The notes under the pieces: model-generated
What the model was told of the DNA's origin: nothing
Databases searched by the model: none
Seen by the model: only the letters and a program-made list of their open reading frames with translations
Translations under genes and position numbers: made by a program
Shown: in pieces, positions 17,425-26,431 of the stretch
Layout: each line of letters begins with the position of its first letter
How positions within the stretch are numbered: position 1 is the stretch's first letter
Origin: Planctomycetota bacterium
GTDB taxonomy: Bacteria; Planctomycetota; Phycisphaerae; SM23-33
Reading direction: 5' to 3'
Length of the DNA: 64,000 nt
Assembly (NCBI GenBank): GCA_030635145.1
Contig: DAOVZK010000004.1
Span: forward strand, 1-64,000

Positions 17425-18681
17425 ATGATCTTTCGATTAAGTTTATTAATAACAAATGCAATTTTGTTAAACCTTGGTTTTCTTATCTCCTTCTGGATAA
17501 GGTATGGCCTGCCGTTTCCTGAGCGAAATTTCCTGCCATACAAGAGCAGTTTTGTATTCCTAACGTTGATATATATATCAACGATGGCTTTTTTTAGAGT
17601 TTACAAGAGCAGGTTCAGATCGTCGTGGGATTTGTTTAAAAGGGTGTTTTTAGGCTTATTTCTTGGCACATTACTGAGTGTAGTTTTTGTTTATGTTTTT
17701 AGAACTAAATGGGGTGCATTTCCAACAAGCATTTTTGCCATTTCATTTTTTGTTAATATGTCCCTGGTTTTCACTGTTGATCGATTAATTTTAAAAGCTC
17801 AGAAAAGAATCAAAAAACAGGTGATAATACTTGGTGAGGGCAAAGTAGATGATATTGTCGGCAGAGAGGCGGATGTGGAAAGAAAACGAATCGACCAGAT
17901 TTCTGAACTGCTGGAGCGGCCGAACATTGACGTAATAGTCGTGAGTGAAAAAATTACTAATGCAGAAAATCTGAATCTGTTACTCTATCTGGAACAAAAG
18001 TCAAAAATTGATATCCTGTTCAGCCCTTCTGTTTATATGGGGCTTTTGGTTGATAAAATAAACGGCGACTCTTCTGGCCAGTTGGTGAGTACTTTTATCG
18101 GCAGGAAATCCGAGCTTGACGAGTTTTTTATTACAATTCTGGATATTTCGGCCTCGTTGGTCTTGCTGATTTTAGCTGTGGTGCCGATGTTGATTGTTTC
18201 TATTTTAATTAAACTCACATCCAGAGGTGCAGTAATCTACAAGCAGAAAAGGGTTGGCAAGGATGGCAAGATATTTACAATATATAAATTTAGGACAATG
18301 GTAGAAGATGCAGAAGAAAAGGTTGGCTTCTTACCAGCCACCAAAGATGATCCTAGGGTGACAAAATTAGGAAAAAGCTTACGAAGGCTCCGTCTGGATG
18401 AACTCCCACAGTTGTTCAACATATTGCGGGGCGAAATGAGCCTTGTGGGGCCGAGACCTGAAAATCTTCATCGGGTGAGCAAGCACAAAGCATTCCAAGG
18501 CATAAGACTTGCGGTTAAGCCGGGGCTTACCGGGCTGGCTCAAATCAGAAGTTTTTATGATTTGCATCCCGGGCACAAAGTAAAATATGATTATTTATAT
18601 ATTCAAAGGAGGTCTTTTTTGTTGAATCTGTATATCATGGCAAAAACGATCCCCGTTGTGCTGTTAATGAAAGGTCAATAA
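17425..18681 (+). CDS. Polyprenyl glycosylphosphotransferase (WbaP/WcaJ-like)
   Basis: A 418-aa polytopic initiating transferase. About four hydrophobic helices occupy residues 1-125, starting MIFRLSLLITNAILLNLGF. A reduced Rossmann-like cytoplasmic region (120-220) follows. The C-terminal catalytic domain begins with a helix near 235-257 and carries YKQKRVGKDGKIFTIYKF, RRLRLDELPQLFNILRG and SLVGPRPENL, then KPGLTGLAQI. It transfers hexose 1-phosphate to undecaprenyl phosphate to start repeat-unit synthesis. It ends the plus-strand island and meets a convergent GT39-like gene 23 bases later. Confidence 0.9.
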   Translation: MIFRLSLLITNAILLNLGFLISFWIRYGLPFPERNFLPYKSSFVFLTLIYISTMAFFRVYKSRFRSSWDLFKRVFLGLFLGTLLSVVFVYVFRTKWGAFPTSIFAISFFVNMSLVFTVDRLILKAQKRIKKQVIILGEGKVDDIVGREADVERKRIDQISELLERPNIDVIVVSEKITNAENLNLLLYLEQKSKIDILFSPSVYMGLLVDKINGDSSGQLVSTFIGRKSELDEFFITILDISASLVLLILAVVPMLIVSILIKLTSRGAVIYKQKRVGKDGKIFTIYKFRTMVEDAEEKVGFLPATKDDPRVTKLGKSLRRLRLDELPQLFNILRGEMSLVGPRPENLHRVSKHKAFQGIRLAVKPGLTGLAQIRSFYDLHPGHKVKYDYLYIQRRSFLLNLYIMAKTIPVVLLMKGQ

Positions 18682-18704
18682 GCTTCGTGCACAGAGCGAT
18701 TCTA

Positions 18705-20333
18705 TTATTGCATCACTTTGTAAATCACTAATTTTTTTCCTTCTTCATCCCGCTTATCTACCCACACGGAATATCTTTCCTGTAGTTCCCGAAATTTCCG
18801 AACTGCCCCATCGAATTTTGGCATTTGGCCTTTATCTTCATCATTCACAATTTTGACTATATATTTGGCCTGCCCAGGTGCCGTGCCGGTACAGATCAAT
18901 CCTTTTCGCTCCGCATAGAAGGCTATGCGACTATCTGGGGTAATCACCAAGTCGCCAGGATTGCTATTTTCCCTTAGCCACATTGCCGCATCTTTATAAC
19001 CTTGTTTCTCTATGCGAACAGGCCGGAGTAGTTTAGGTAAGCAGACGCCTATACTAATGAAAAACAAAATAACAAACCACGAAAGCCATTCCTTCTTTTC
19101 TCTTTCCTTATTCAATGGAAAGACACTCTCTAGCCAGCTTCCGATAATATGTAAACCAACGGGAATATAAAAAATCGTTAACGTTATTAATGGTAGCGTC
19201 CATCTTTTACTTAAAATTTCCTGGATATAACAATACCGTAGAGTTGCCATTGTTATATTTGCCAGTACAAACGCAGTTATCAGGAACCACTCTGCATACT
19301 CAGCATTATTTCTGAACCGATAGCACAACCCTATCATCAACGCTGGTATAAAAATCCACATCAGGTTTTCGCAAATTGTTTTGGATATTTTGCCCAAAGC
19401 ATCCAAAACATCGCCACGTATAATTTCTGCTGTATTGTAATTTAAACTGACAGTGTTTACTTTTGGGGTATCATTTTTGCATGGCTGAGTATTCATGGAA
19501 AGAGATGTTGTAATACGTTTTACTGTAGGGGGGATAATTCTGCCTGTGCATTTCATGTATGGTATTGCTGGTATGATAAAACCACCAAGTAGTAATATGA
19601 GTGCAAAGACATTTTTGCATCTGGAGATTTTCCACAGGCTTGGTTTGAGCATACTCATCGCTGCCCACAAAAGAGCATACACAACCAGCTGTACACTTTC
19701 AGGACGTATCAGATATCCTAAACCCGAACTCAAGCCAACTAGGCCGAAAGCCCACCACTTTCCAGACTTGGCAGCCCAAAGCAAAAAGCAAAATCCCGTA
19801 GCCAGGAACAAAAGGTACGGCCATTCTCTGACCACGTCACACACAAATTCCGCAGGATAAGGCAGAAAGATTAATATCAGGAGTGCCCAGAAACTGTTTT
19901 TGCTCCCTACTAATAATTTTCCTATAAAGTACAAGGGTATTATTGCCAGCACCCTGCATAGTAGTGAGACGCTTTGGGCAGAGTATATCCAGGTAAAGAC
20001 TGATGGAGTGACACCAAATAGCATTAAAAATTTATGCCCCATGAGAATCAGAAATGGATATCCCGGTGGGTGTGTTTTAATTATTTCGACGGGGTTATCA
20101 GCTAATTGTTGAGCACGCTCAATATAAAACACGCCGTCTTGGGAAATCATGACCGTTCTTGAGATCATGTAGATACCCAAGGCCAGTGTGATTAGCACAA
20201 GAACTGAAATTCGGGTGAAGTCATTCCAGCTTCCAAATATATTCGCGAGCTTGCCCCTGCGACAGATCGCGGGGGCGTCTGTTGCGAAATCAACATGGGT
20301 ATGAGAAATGGATTTACCTTGTTCTGTGCCCAT
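18705..20333 (-). CDS. GT39/ArnT-like membrane glycosyltransferase
   Basis: A 542-aa polytopic protein. After a soluble 35-residue N-terminus it has about 10-12 helices and a C-terminal periplasmic domain of about 120 residues. The first large loop carries SQDGVFYIERAQQLADNP and THPPGYPF, matching the acidic catalytic loop of dolichyl-phosphate-mannose/ArnT-type GT-C enzymes. It would transfer a sugar from a polyprenyl-phosphate donor on the outer face of the membrane. It is convergent with the island's last gene, so it has its own promoter, although its composition resembles the island. Acceptor unknown. Confidence 0.78.
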   Translation of the reverse strand: MGTEQGKSISHTHVDFATDAPAICRRGKLANIFGSWNDFTRISVLVLITLALGIYMISRTVMISQDGVFYIERAQQLADNPVEIIKTHPPGYPFLILMGHKFLMLFGVTPSVFTWIYSAQSVSLLCRVLAIIPLYFIGKLLVGSKNSFWALLILIFLPYPAEFVCDVVREWPYLLFLATGFCFLLWAAKSGKWWAFGLVGLSSGLGYLIRPESVQLVVYALLWAAMSMLKPSLWKISRCKNVFALILLLGGFIIPAIPYMKCTGRIIPPTVKRITTSLSMNTQPCKNDTPKVNTVSLNYNTAEIIRGDVLDALGKISKTICENLMWIFIPALMIGLCYRFRNNAEYAEWFLITAFVLANITMATLRYCYIQEILSKRWTLPLITLTIFYIPVGLHIIGSWLESVFPLNKEREKKEWLSWFVILFFISIGVCLPKLLRPVRIEKQGYKDAAMWLRENSNPGDLVITPDSRIAFYAERKGLICTGTAPGQAKYIVKIVNDEDKGQMPKFDGAVRKFRELQERYSVWVDKRDEEGKKLVIYKVMQ

Positions 20334-20637
20334 TAATATCCGTTCTTGTCCCTTTAATTATGCGGTAAGCTAATCGTCGTGTTGCCGCGGGTGTTTTTCC
20401 GGGCTGTCGATTTTGCGAATACGCAATGTATTCAGAGAAGTTAATCATTTTTGTGGAGAGTGTCAAAACAATTGCGGTTATTAAGAATGGAAATGCTTCC
20501 GCTGCAACTTGGCACCCTCGCTGGTCTTGCTTCTTGAAAACGATATGCTGAGTTGATAGCAGCGGCCCAGCTACATCTTATGCAGTGCGGGTGGCTCCCG
20601 GCGGTGATAAAATCGAGCGGTATTGGCCAGAAAATAT

Positions 20638-20671
20638 GACACGGTTGCCAAAACGGTAACCGTGTTTTTTT
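20638..20671 (+). terminator. Strong intrinsic terminator 217 nt upstream of carB
   Basis: A 10-bp stem (CACGGTTGCC at 20640-20649 with GGTAACCGTG at 20655-20664, one G-U pair) with a 5-nt loop is followed by seven T. It points along the plus strand. No plus-strand gene lies upstream of it, so it probably ends a leader or small RNA and could act as an attenuator for carB. Confidence 0.75.
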
Positions 20672-20881
20672 GTGGGTACTTATGGGTGTTTGTGAGCAAA
20701 TCGGCGTGGCATTGTGGCGTAAATGGCACAAAATTTGAGGATCGCTCGATAAAGACAGTTGTAAGCACAGCTGCCAGTCTGTAGAATATTCAAGATTTTG
20801 GACGGGTTGTCAGGCCGGTAAATTCCCCAAAATCGCCAATTTTCGATGAAAATCAAATAAAACGTACCCACAAAGAAGGAG
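20669..20881 (+). promoter_or_regulatory. Structured RNA leader of carB (candidate cis-regulatory element)
   Basis: The leader contains an 11-bp perfect long-range pairing: TTTGTGGGTAC at 20669-20679 with GTACCCACAAA at 20864-20874. It encloses at least four local hairpins: 20706-20713 with 20722-20729 (one mismatch); 20741-20744 with 20747-20750; 20756-20762 with 20767-20773; and 20794-20801 with 20827-20834. The 3' strand of the outer helix ends one base before the AAGGAG ribosome-binding site of carB. Its 5' strand overlaps the T tract of the upstream terminator. This closed multi-branch layout is that of many riboswitches. I recognise no known class, so function and ligand are inference. 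Confidence 0.5.
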
Positions 20882-20887
20882 CAGAAC

Positions 20888-23800
20888 ATGCCGAAGCGGG
20901 ATGACATTAACAAGGTATTGATTATCGGTTCAGGGCCTATCGTAATTGGTCAGGCTTGCGAGTTTGATTATTCCGGTACGCAGGCGTGCAAGGCACTTCG
21001 CGAGTGCGGATACGAAATCGTGCTGGTCAACTCGAACCCGGCCACCATCATGACCGACCCCGGCACAGCCGACGTTACATACATCGAACCGCTGAACGTC
21101 GAGACGATCACGAAGATCATCGCCAAGGAACGTCCCGACGCATTGCTGCCGAACCTTGGTGGACAGGTTGGGCTGAACCTTTCCAGCGAATTGCACAAGG
21201 CGGGAGTCCTCGAAAAATACGGCGTCAAAGTTATTGGCGTTCAGATCGACGCCATCGAACGCGGGGAAGACCGCATCGAATTTAAGAAGGCGATGGCGGA
21301 GCTGAATATCGAAGTCGCCGCCAGCACAGCCGTCTACACTATTGAAGACGCCGAAAAAATCGCCGCTGACCTTGGATATCCCGTGGTTGTTCGCCCGGCC
21401 TACACGATGGGCGGAAAGGGCGGGGGCCTGGTTTACAATGTCGACGAACTCCGCGTTATCGCTTCCCGCGGGCTTGCGGCCAGCATGATCGGGCAGATCC
21501 TCATCGAAGAATCCGTCCTCGGCTGGGAAGAGCTGGAGCTGGAAGTCGTCCGCGACGCCAAGGGCCAGATGATTACCGTTTGCTTCATCGAAAACGTCGA
21601 TCCCATGGGCGTGCATACGGGCGATTCTTTCTGTACAGCCCCGATGCTCACCATCAGCAAAGAGCTGCAGGAGCGGCTGCAGGATTATTCGTATCGCATC
21701 GTTGAGGCCATCAAGGTTATCGGCGGAACTAACGTACAGTTCGCACACGATCCCGAGACCGGCCGCGTGGTTGTAATCGAAATCAATCCGCGAACGTCGC
21801 GAAGTTCGGCCCTTGCGTCCAAGGCCACCGGTTTTCCGATCGCGCTTGTTTCGTCGAAGCTGGCGTCGGGCATGACGATGGACGAGATTCCGTACTGGCG
21901 TGACGGAACGCTGGAAAAATATACACCGTCGGGCGATTATGTTGTCGTGAAGTTTGCTCGCTGGGCGTTTGAAAAGTTCAAAGGTGCCGAAGACAAACTT
22001 GGCACGCAGATGAAGGCCGTCGGCGAGGCGATGTCGATTGGCAAGAACTACAAAGAGGCGTTCCAGAAGGCGATTCGTTCGCTCGAGATCGGCCGGGCCG
22101 GACTCGGGTTCGCCAAGGACTTCAACAAAAAGTCGCTCGATGAACTCATGGACATGCTGCGATATCCAACGAGCGAGCGGCAGTTCGTTATGTACGAAGC
22201 CATCCGCAAAGGTGCAACCGTTGAGATGCTCCACGATAAAACGAAGATCAAAGCATGGTTCATCGAGCAGATGATAGAACTCGTGGCCGTCGACGAAAAA
22301 ATCGTCGCGTGCAAGGATAAAAAGATCTCCGACGAATTGCTGACCGAAGCGAAAAAAGACGGGTTTGCCGACAAGTATATCGCGATGATTCTTGGCGTAC
22401 CGGAAAAAGACATCCGCGAGCGGCGAATCGCACTCGGTGTTGTCGAAGGCTGGGAGCCGGTACCGGTTTCGGGCGTTGATGACGCAGCGTATTATTTTTC
22501 CACGTACAACGCACCGGATCAGGTTTCGTCGACCGACAACAAGAAGATCATGATCCTCGGTGGCGGGCCGAACAGAATCGGGCAGGGCATCGAATTCGAT
22601 TACTGCTGCGTCCACGCCGCTTTTGCCGCGCGCGACGCCGGGATCGAAACCATCATGATCAACTGCAACCCCGAAACCGTCTCGACAGACTACGACACCT
22701 CCGACAAGCTGTACTTTGAACCGCTGACTGTTGAGGATGTCTTGAGCATTTACGCGAAGGAAAAACCCGATGGCGTCATTTGCCAGTTCGGTGGTCAGAC
22801 TCCGTTGAATCTTGCCCAGCAGCTGGAAGACGCCGGGGTCAAAATCCTCGGTACAAGCCCGGCTACCATCGAGCTTGCCGAAGACCGCGACTTGTTCCTC
22901 GCCAAGATGAACAAGCTCGACATTCCCATGCCTCCCGGTGCGATGGCGAGCAATCTTGACGAAGCGCTTATCGCCGCCGCGACTATTGGATATCCGCTGA
23001 TGCTGCGTCCGTCGTTTGTTCTTGGCGGGCGTGGGATGGAAGTTATCTACGACGAGCAAATGCTGCGAGACTACATCGCCGCCGCCGTCGGTGTGACGCC
23101 CGAACGACCGATTCTCATCGACAAGTTCCTCGACAACGCACTCGAAGTCGAAGCCGACGCCATCGCTGACGGTACCGATGTTTTTATTCCCGCGATTATG
23201 GAGCATATCGAACTGGCGGGCGTGCACTCTGGCGACTCGGCCTGCGTGCTGCCTCCGATTTCCGTGCCCGAAAAACACCTCGCTACGATTCAGGACTACA
23301 CCAAACGCATCGCGCAGGAATTCGGAGTCGTCGGGCTGATGAACATGCAATACGCCATCGCAGACGACATCGTCTATGTGCTGGAGGCCAACCCGCGTGC
23401 CAGCCGAACCGTGCCGCTGGTTTCCAAGGTCTGTGCAATTCCGATGGCCCGCATTGCGACGGAGATTATGCTTGGCAAGAAAATCGCCGACATGAACCTC
23501 ACGCACAAAACCATCCCGCACTACGGTGTCAAAGAGGCCGTCTTCCCGTTTTCGATGTTCCCCGAGGTCGACCCGCTGTTGGGCCCGGAAATGCGATCGA
23601 CGGGCGAGGTGCTCGGCATGGCGAGCGATTTCGGCACGGCGTTTTTCAAGTCGCAGGAAGGCGCATCGCAAACGCTTCCGCTTAAAGGCACTGTGCTGAT
23701 TACGATTGCCCGGAAAGACCAACCGGCCGCCATCGAAACCGCGAAGAAGTTTGCCGAACTCGGTTTCGAGATCAAGGCCACCGAAGGTACGCAAAAGTTC

Positions 23801-24088
23801 CTTGCGGATAACGGCATAACCACGACGCGGATTAATAAGGAACACGAAGGCCGCCCGAACATTACCGATGCGATCACGAACGGCGAGATTCAGCTGGTGA
23901 TCAATACTCCCATCGGCCGGGCCGGTACGCAAGACGACTCCTACATCCGCAAGGCTGCCATCAAACGCAGCGTGCCGTATATCACGACATTGACAGCTGC
24001 ACTCGCCGCCGCCGAAGGAATAAAATCCTGCCAAAAAGCACTCGGCGAAGTAAAATCGCTACAGGAGTACCACGCAGATATCCACTAG
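20888..24088 (+). CDS. carB: Carbamoyl-phosphate synthase large subunit
   Basis: Makes carbamoyl phosphate from bicarbonate, ATP and ammonia delivered by the small subunit, feeding pyrimidine and arginine synthesis. The 1066-aa protein shows the two homologous ATP-grasp halves: GSGPIVIGQACEFDYSG near residue 16 and GGGPNRIGQGIEFDYCC near 558. ATP-binding loops include YTMGGKGGG and FVLGGRGMEV. Allosteric-domain sequence lies after about 930 and ends with TTLTAALAAAEG. Length is normal. ATG 20888 follows AAGGAG by six bases. carA is not adjacent. A structured leader and a terminator lie upstream, suggesting regulation at the RNA level. Confidence 0.98.
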   Translation: MPKRDDINKVLIIGSGPIVIGQACEFDYSGTQACKALRECGYEIVLVNSNPATIMTDPGTADVTYIEPLNVETITKIIAKERPDALLPNLGGQVGLNLSSELHKAGVLEKYGVKVIGVQIDAIERGEDRIEFKKAMAELNIEVAASTAVYTIEDAEKIAADLGYPVVVRPAYTMGGKGGGLVYNVDELRVIASRGLAASMIGQILIEESVLGWEELELEVVRDAKGQMITVCFIENVDPMGVHTGDSFCTAPMLTISKELQERLQDYSYRIVEAIKVIGGTNVQFAHDPETGRVVVIEINPRTSRSSALASKATGFPIALVSSKLASGMTMDEIPYWRDGTLEKYTPSGDYVVVKFARWAFEKFKGAEDKLGTQMKAVGEAMSIGKNYKEAFQKAIRSLEIGRAGLGFAKDFNKKSLDELMDMLRYPTSERQFVMYEAIRKGATVEMLHDKTKIKAWFIEQMIELVAVDEKIVACKDKKISDELLTEAKKDGFADKYIAMILGVPEKDIRERRIALGVVEGWEPVPVSGVDDAAYYFSTYNAPDQVSSTDNKKIMILGGGPNRIGQGIEFDYCCVHAAFAARDAGIETIMINCNPETVSTDYDTSDKLYFEPLTVEDVLSIYAKEKPDGVICQFGGQTPLNLAQQLEDAGVKILGTSPATIELAEDRDLFLAKMNKLDIPMPPGAMASNLDEALIAAATIGYPLMLRPSFVLGGRGMEVIYDEQMLRDYIAAAVGVTPERPILIDKFLDNALEVEADAIADGTDVFIPAIMEHIELAGVHSGDSACVLPPISVPEKHLATIQDYTKRIAQEFGVVGLMNMQYAIADDIVYVLEANPRASRTVPLVSKVCAIPMARIATEIMLGKKIADMNLTHKTIPHYGVKEAVFPFSMFPEVDPLLGPEMRSTGEVLGMASDFGTAFFKSQEGASQTLPLKGTVLITIARKDQPAAIETAKKFAELGFEIKATEGTQKFLADNGITTTRINKEHEGRPNITDAITNGEIQLVINTPIGRAGTQDDSYIRKAAIKRSVPYITTLTAALAAAEGIKSCQKALGEVKSLQEYHADIH

Positions 24089-24155
24089 GTCGTACACGAC
24101 CGCCAATAGAAGCGGCTGAGCAATTGAATAGAACGTATCAAGCGTGTGAGGTAAC

Positions 24156-25187
24156 TTGTTGGAAATTAAACGAACAACCATCATCGTGGTTTTTTTGCTG
24201 GCCGGTTGCCACTTGACTGGCTGTGGTGAGGGTGGCGGAATTCAGTACGCCGCCTCCAAGGAACTGGCCAAGCTCAAGGATGCCAAAATTTCCGAAAGTA
24301 GCGGGCTGGCGTATGGGCGTATCAACGAAGGTGTTTTCTGGACGCACAACGACTCGGGCGGGCAGCCGCGGATTTTCGCGATTCGCCCGGACGGCACGAC
24401 AGCTGCGACTGTTAACGTCAGTGGAGCCAAAAATATCGATTGGGAAGACATCTGCTCGTTTACCATCGACAAAAAATCGTACCTGCTGATCGCCGACACC
24501 GGTGACAACTCGAAAAATCGCAAGTTCGTCACGCTCTATCTTATCGATGAGCCTAGGCTCAATCTTAAAAAGTCTAACCAACGGCTGGCTGCACCGCTTG
24601 TGCAGAAAATCAACATCACCTACGCCGCCGGGCCTGACGATTGCGAAGCCATCGCCGTTGACCCAACCAGCAAAACCGTTGTCATCGCCACCAAGGGCAG
24701 CAAGCGGGTCTACCTGCTGGAGCTGAAATTGCCCGCGGCGCCAGCGAAAGCACCCACGACAAAACCCGCGAGCAAAACGCCCGCGGCAAAACTCGCCGAC
24801 GAAACCGTCGTTCTGAAACCCGCGGGGAAGTTGGCTGGTTTAAGTTTTACGCCCACCGGCATGGATATTTCTCCTGACGGGCGTAGAGCGGTGGTGGTGA
24901 CGTATTTGTGGGGATACGAATACACGCGCGCCGCTGACGAATCATGGCCCGCCGCATTTGCTCGCAAACCGCGGGTTGTATTCTTGCCGATGCGAAAGCA
25001 GGGCGAGTCGATTTGTTTCGGCCCCGACGGACGAAGCCTGTACCTTACCAGCGAAAAAACTCCGACCCCACTGATCGAAATTCGCGCTAAACCCGAAACG
25101 AAATCTCCGCGTTTGCTTGACAACAAGGCGCCAAACACGCAGAATATGCAAAAACCGGCTGGGAAAAGTTCACCAGCAACGCCGTGA
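24156..25187 (+). CDS. Predicted lipoprotein of unknown function
   Basis: A 343-aa exported protein. The N-terminus has two basic residues, a hydrophobic stretch (TTIIVVFLLAGC) and a lipobox LAGC with Cys at residue 18. The mature part has ISESSGLAYG, WTHNDSGG and DWEDICSF, then LLIADTGDN and DDCEAIAVDP. This order resembles beta-propeller-like proteins that read Asp/Asn-rich loops, but I cannot name a family with confidence. An Ala/Pro/Lys-rich linker lies near residues 190-220. The start is TTG 24156. It follows carB by 67 bp and precedes a TPR gene by 17 bp, so the three may be co-transcribed. Confidence 0.7.
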   Translation: MLEIKRTTIIVVFLLAGCHLTGCGEGGGIQYAASKELAKLKDAKISESSGLAYGRINEGVFWTHNDSGGQPRIFAIRPDGTTAATVNVSGAKNIDWEDICSFTIDKKSYLLIADTGDNSKNRKFVTLYLIDEPRLNLKKSNQRLAAPLVQKINITYAAGPDDCEAIAVDPTSKTVVIATKGSKRVYLLELKLPAAPAKAPTTKPASKTPAAKLADETVVLKPAGKLAGLSFTPTGMDISPDGRRAVVVTYLWGYEYTRAADESWPAAFARKPRVVFLPMRKQGESICFGPDGRSLYLTSEKTPTPLIEIRAKPETKSPRLLDNKAPNTQNMQKPAGKSSPATP

Positions 25188-25204
25188 AAGCATAAGGGTT
25201 TACT

Positions 25205-26428
25205 ATGCCGCGACTGAAACTCTCGCAACATCCAACATATCGGAAGATTCTGGCATCGCTGATTGGTGTTGCGGTGGGGGGCTTTTTGTTGCTGCTGCTG
25301 CGAATGACGATCTTGGCACCGGCGGAGAATCCGGCGATACGACCCGACAATCAACCAACACCGATAGCTGCTGCCCCTGACGCATCTAAAGACGCCCCCG
25401 ATAAGCAACCGGCAGCTCCCGAGCCGTCCGAGACTACTATCGCACCACACTCCGAAACAGAAGTTACTCATCCTGCAGAACCACCTGCCCCAAATGCCCC
25501 GCCCAAAGAGCATATCGTGATTGTGGATGCGGAAGTGTCGCAGGAGGATAAAATTGCGGACACAAAACCTGCGCCAGAGGCGGGGGCTCCGAAAGCTAAA
25601 CCGTCGAAGGCTGACGAACTATTAAAGCAGGGTGGGGAAAAACTCGCCGCCGGAAAAACCGACGAAGCGATTGCGATTTTTCGGCAGGTGGTGAAGCTCG
25701 AACCGGATAATCCTGCGATTTTGCGAGAGCTGGCGATGGGGTTGCTGGTGGCTGAAAAGCATAAAGAATCGGTGGGCGTCTACAAAAAAATCATCGAGCT
25801 TGATCCGACGGACGATAAGGCACGCTACAACTTGGCGACGAGTTTGTTGCGAATGCGAGACTACTACGAGGCTGAGAAAATCTACCAGGATTTGCTGCGT
25901 CGAGACCCCGAAAATATAAAAATTCTCTCCAATCTCGGGACGCTTTACTACGTGAAGGGCAAACTTGCCTACGCCGCCGAGCACTGGGGTAAAGTCGTGA
26001 AACTCGACCCCAAAAACGCCGATGCCCACACGACGCTCGGTGAGGTTTTTATTGATCTTACGAGATATGACGAGGCGATGAAGCAATACTCCGCCGCCGC
26101 CGCTCTGCAACCGAAAAATCCTGACGCATGGTTGAACATGGCGATTGCGGCACACAAGGCTGGTAGCTGTGGGCGGGCGCTGACGGGAATCGAACGGGCG
26201 ATAAAACTTGACCCCAAAAACGCGAGAACCTTCGCCATTCGCGGCGACATTTTTATCGACATATATCGCTCACCCGCCAACAAGGACAACACCGCACTCG
26301 ACCGCGCGTTGGAATCCTGGGAGCAAAGCCTTAAAATCAGACCCGACCAGAAAGTTCTGACCCAGCGGTTGGAGTTTTATCGCAATCTCCGGAAAAACGC
26401 GACGGCGACGACCAAACCCGCGGAATAG
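25205..26428 (+). CDS. Membrane-anchored TPR protein
   Basis: A 407-aa protein with one N-terminal membrane helix (about residues 14-40). A Pro/Ala/Glu-rich linker follows (about 41-135), and then six or seven tetratricopeptide repeats. Repeat hallmarks are spaced every 34 residues: AGKTDEAIAIFRQVVKLEPDN, KHKESVGVYKKIIELDPTD, then YYEAEKIYQDLLRRDPEN and further copies. TPRs form protein-binding superhelices, here probably on the periplasmic side. It starts 17 bases after the lipoprotein gene and ends three bases before a convergent URO-D-like gene. Partner proteins unknown. Confidence 0.85.
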   Translation: MPRLKLSQHPTYRKILASLIGVAVGGFLLLLLRMTILAPAENPAIRPDNQPTPIAAAPDASKDAPDKQPAAPEPSETTIAPHSETEVTHPAEPPAPNAPPKEHIVIVDAEVSQEDKIADTKPAPEAGAPKAKPSKADELLKQGGEKLAAGKTDEAIAIFRQVVKLEPDNPAILRELAMGLLVAEKHKESVGVYKKIIELDPTDDKARYNLATSLLRMRDYYEAEKIYQDLLRRDPENIKILSNLGTLYYVKGKLAYAAEHWGKVVKLDPKNADAHTTLGEVFIDLTRYDEAMKQYSAAAALQPKNPDAWLNMAIAAHKAGSCGRALTGIERAIKLDPKNARTFAIRGDIFIDIYRSPANKDNTALDRALESWEQSLKIRPDQKVLTQRLEFYRNLRKNATATTKPAE

Positions 26429-26431
26429 CCT

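Noticed and set aside
20441..20768. Small minus-strand ORFs upstream of carB
   Set aside because: They overlap the terminator and structured leader and have no ribosome-binding site or family resemblance.
20930..24034. A 1034-codon open frame on the minus strand opposite carB
   Set aside because: It is almost exactly coextensive with carB, has Arg/His-rich content typical of an antisense shadow of a GC-rich gene, and has no ribosome-binding site or recognisable domain.
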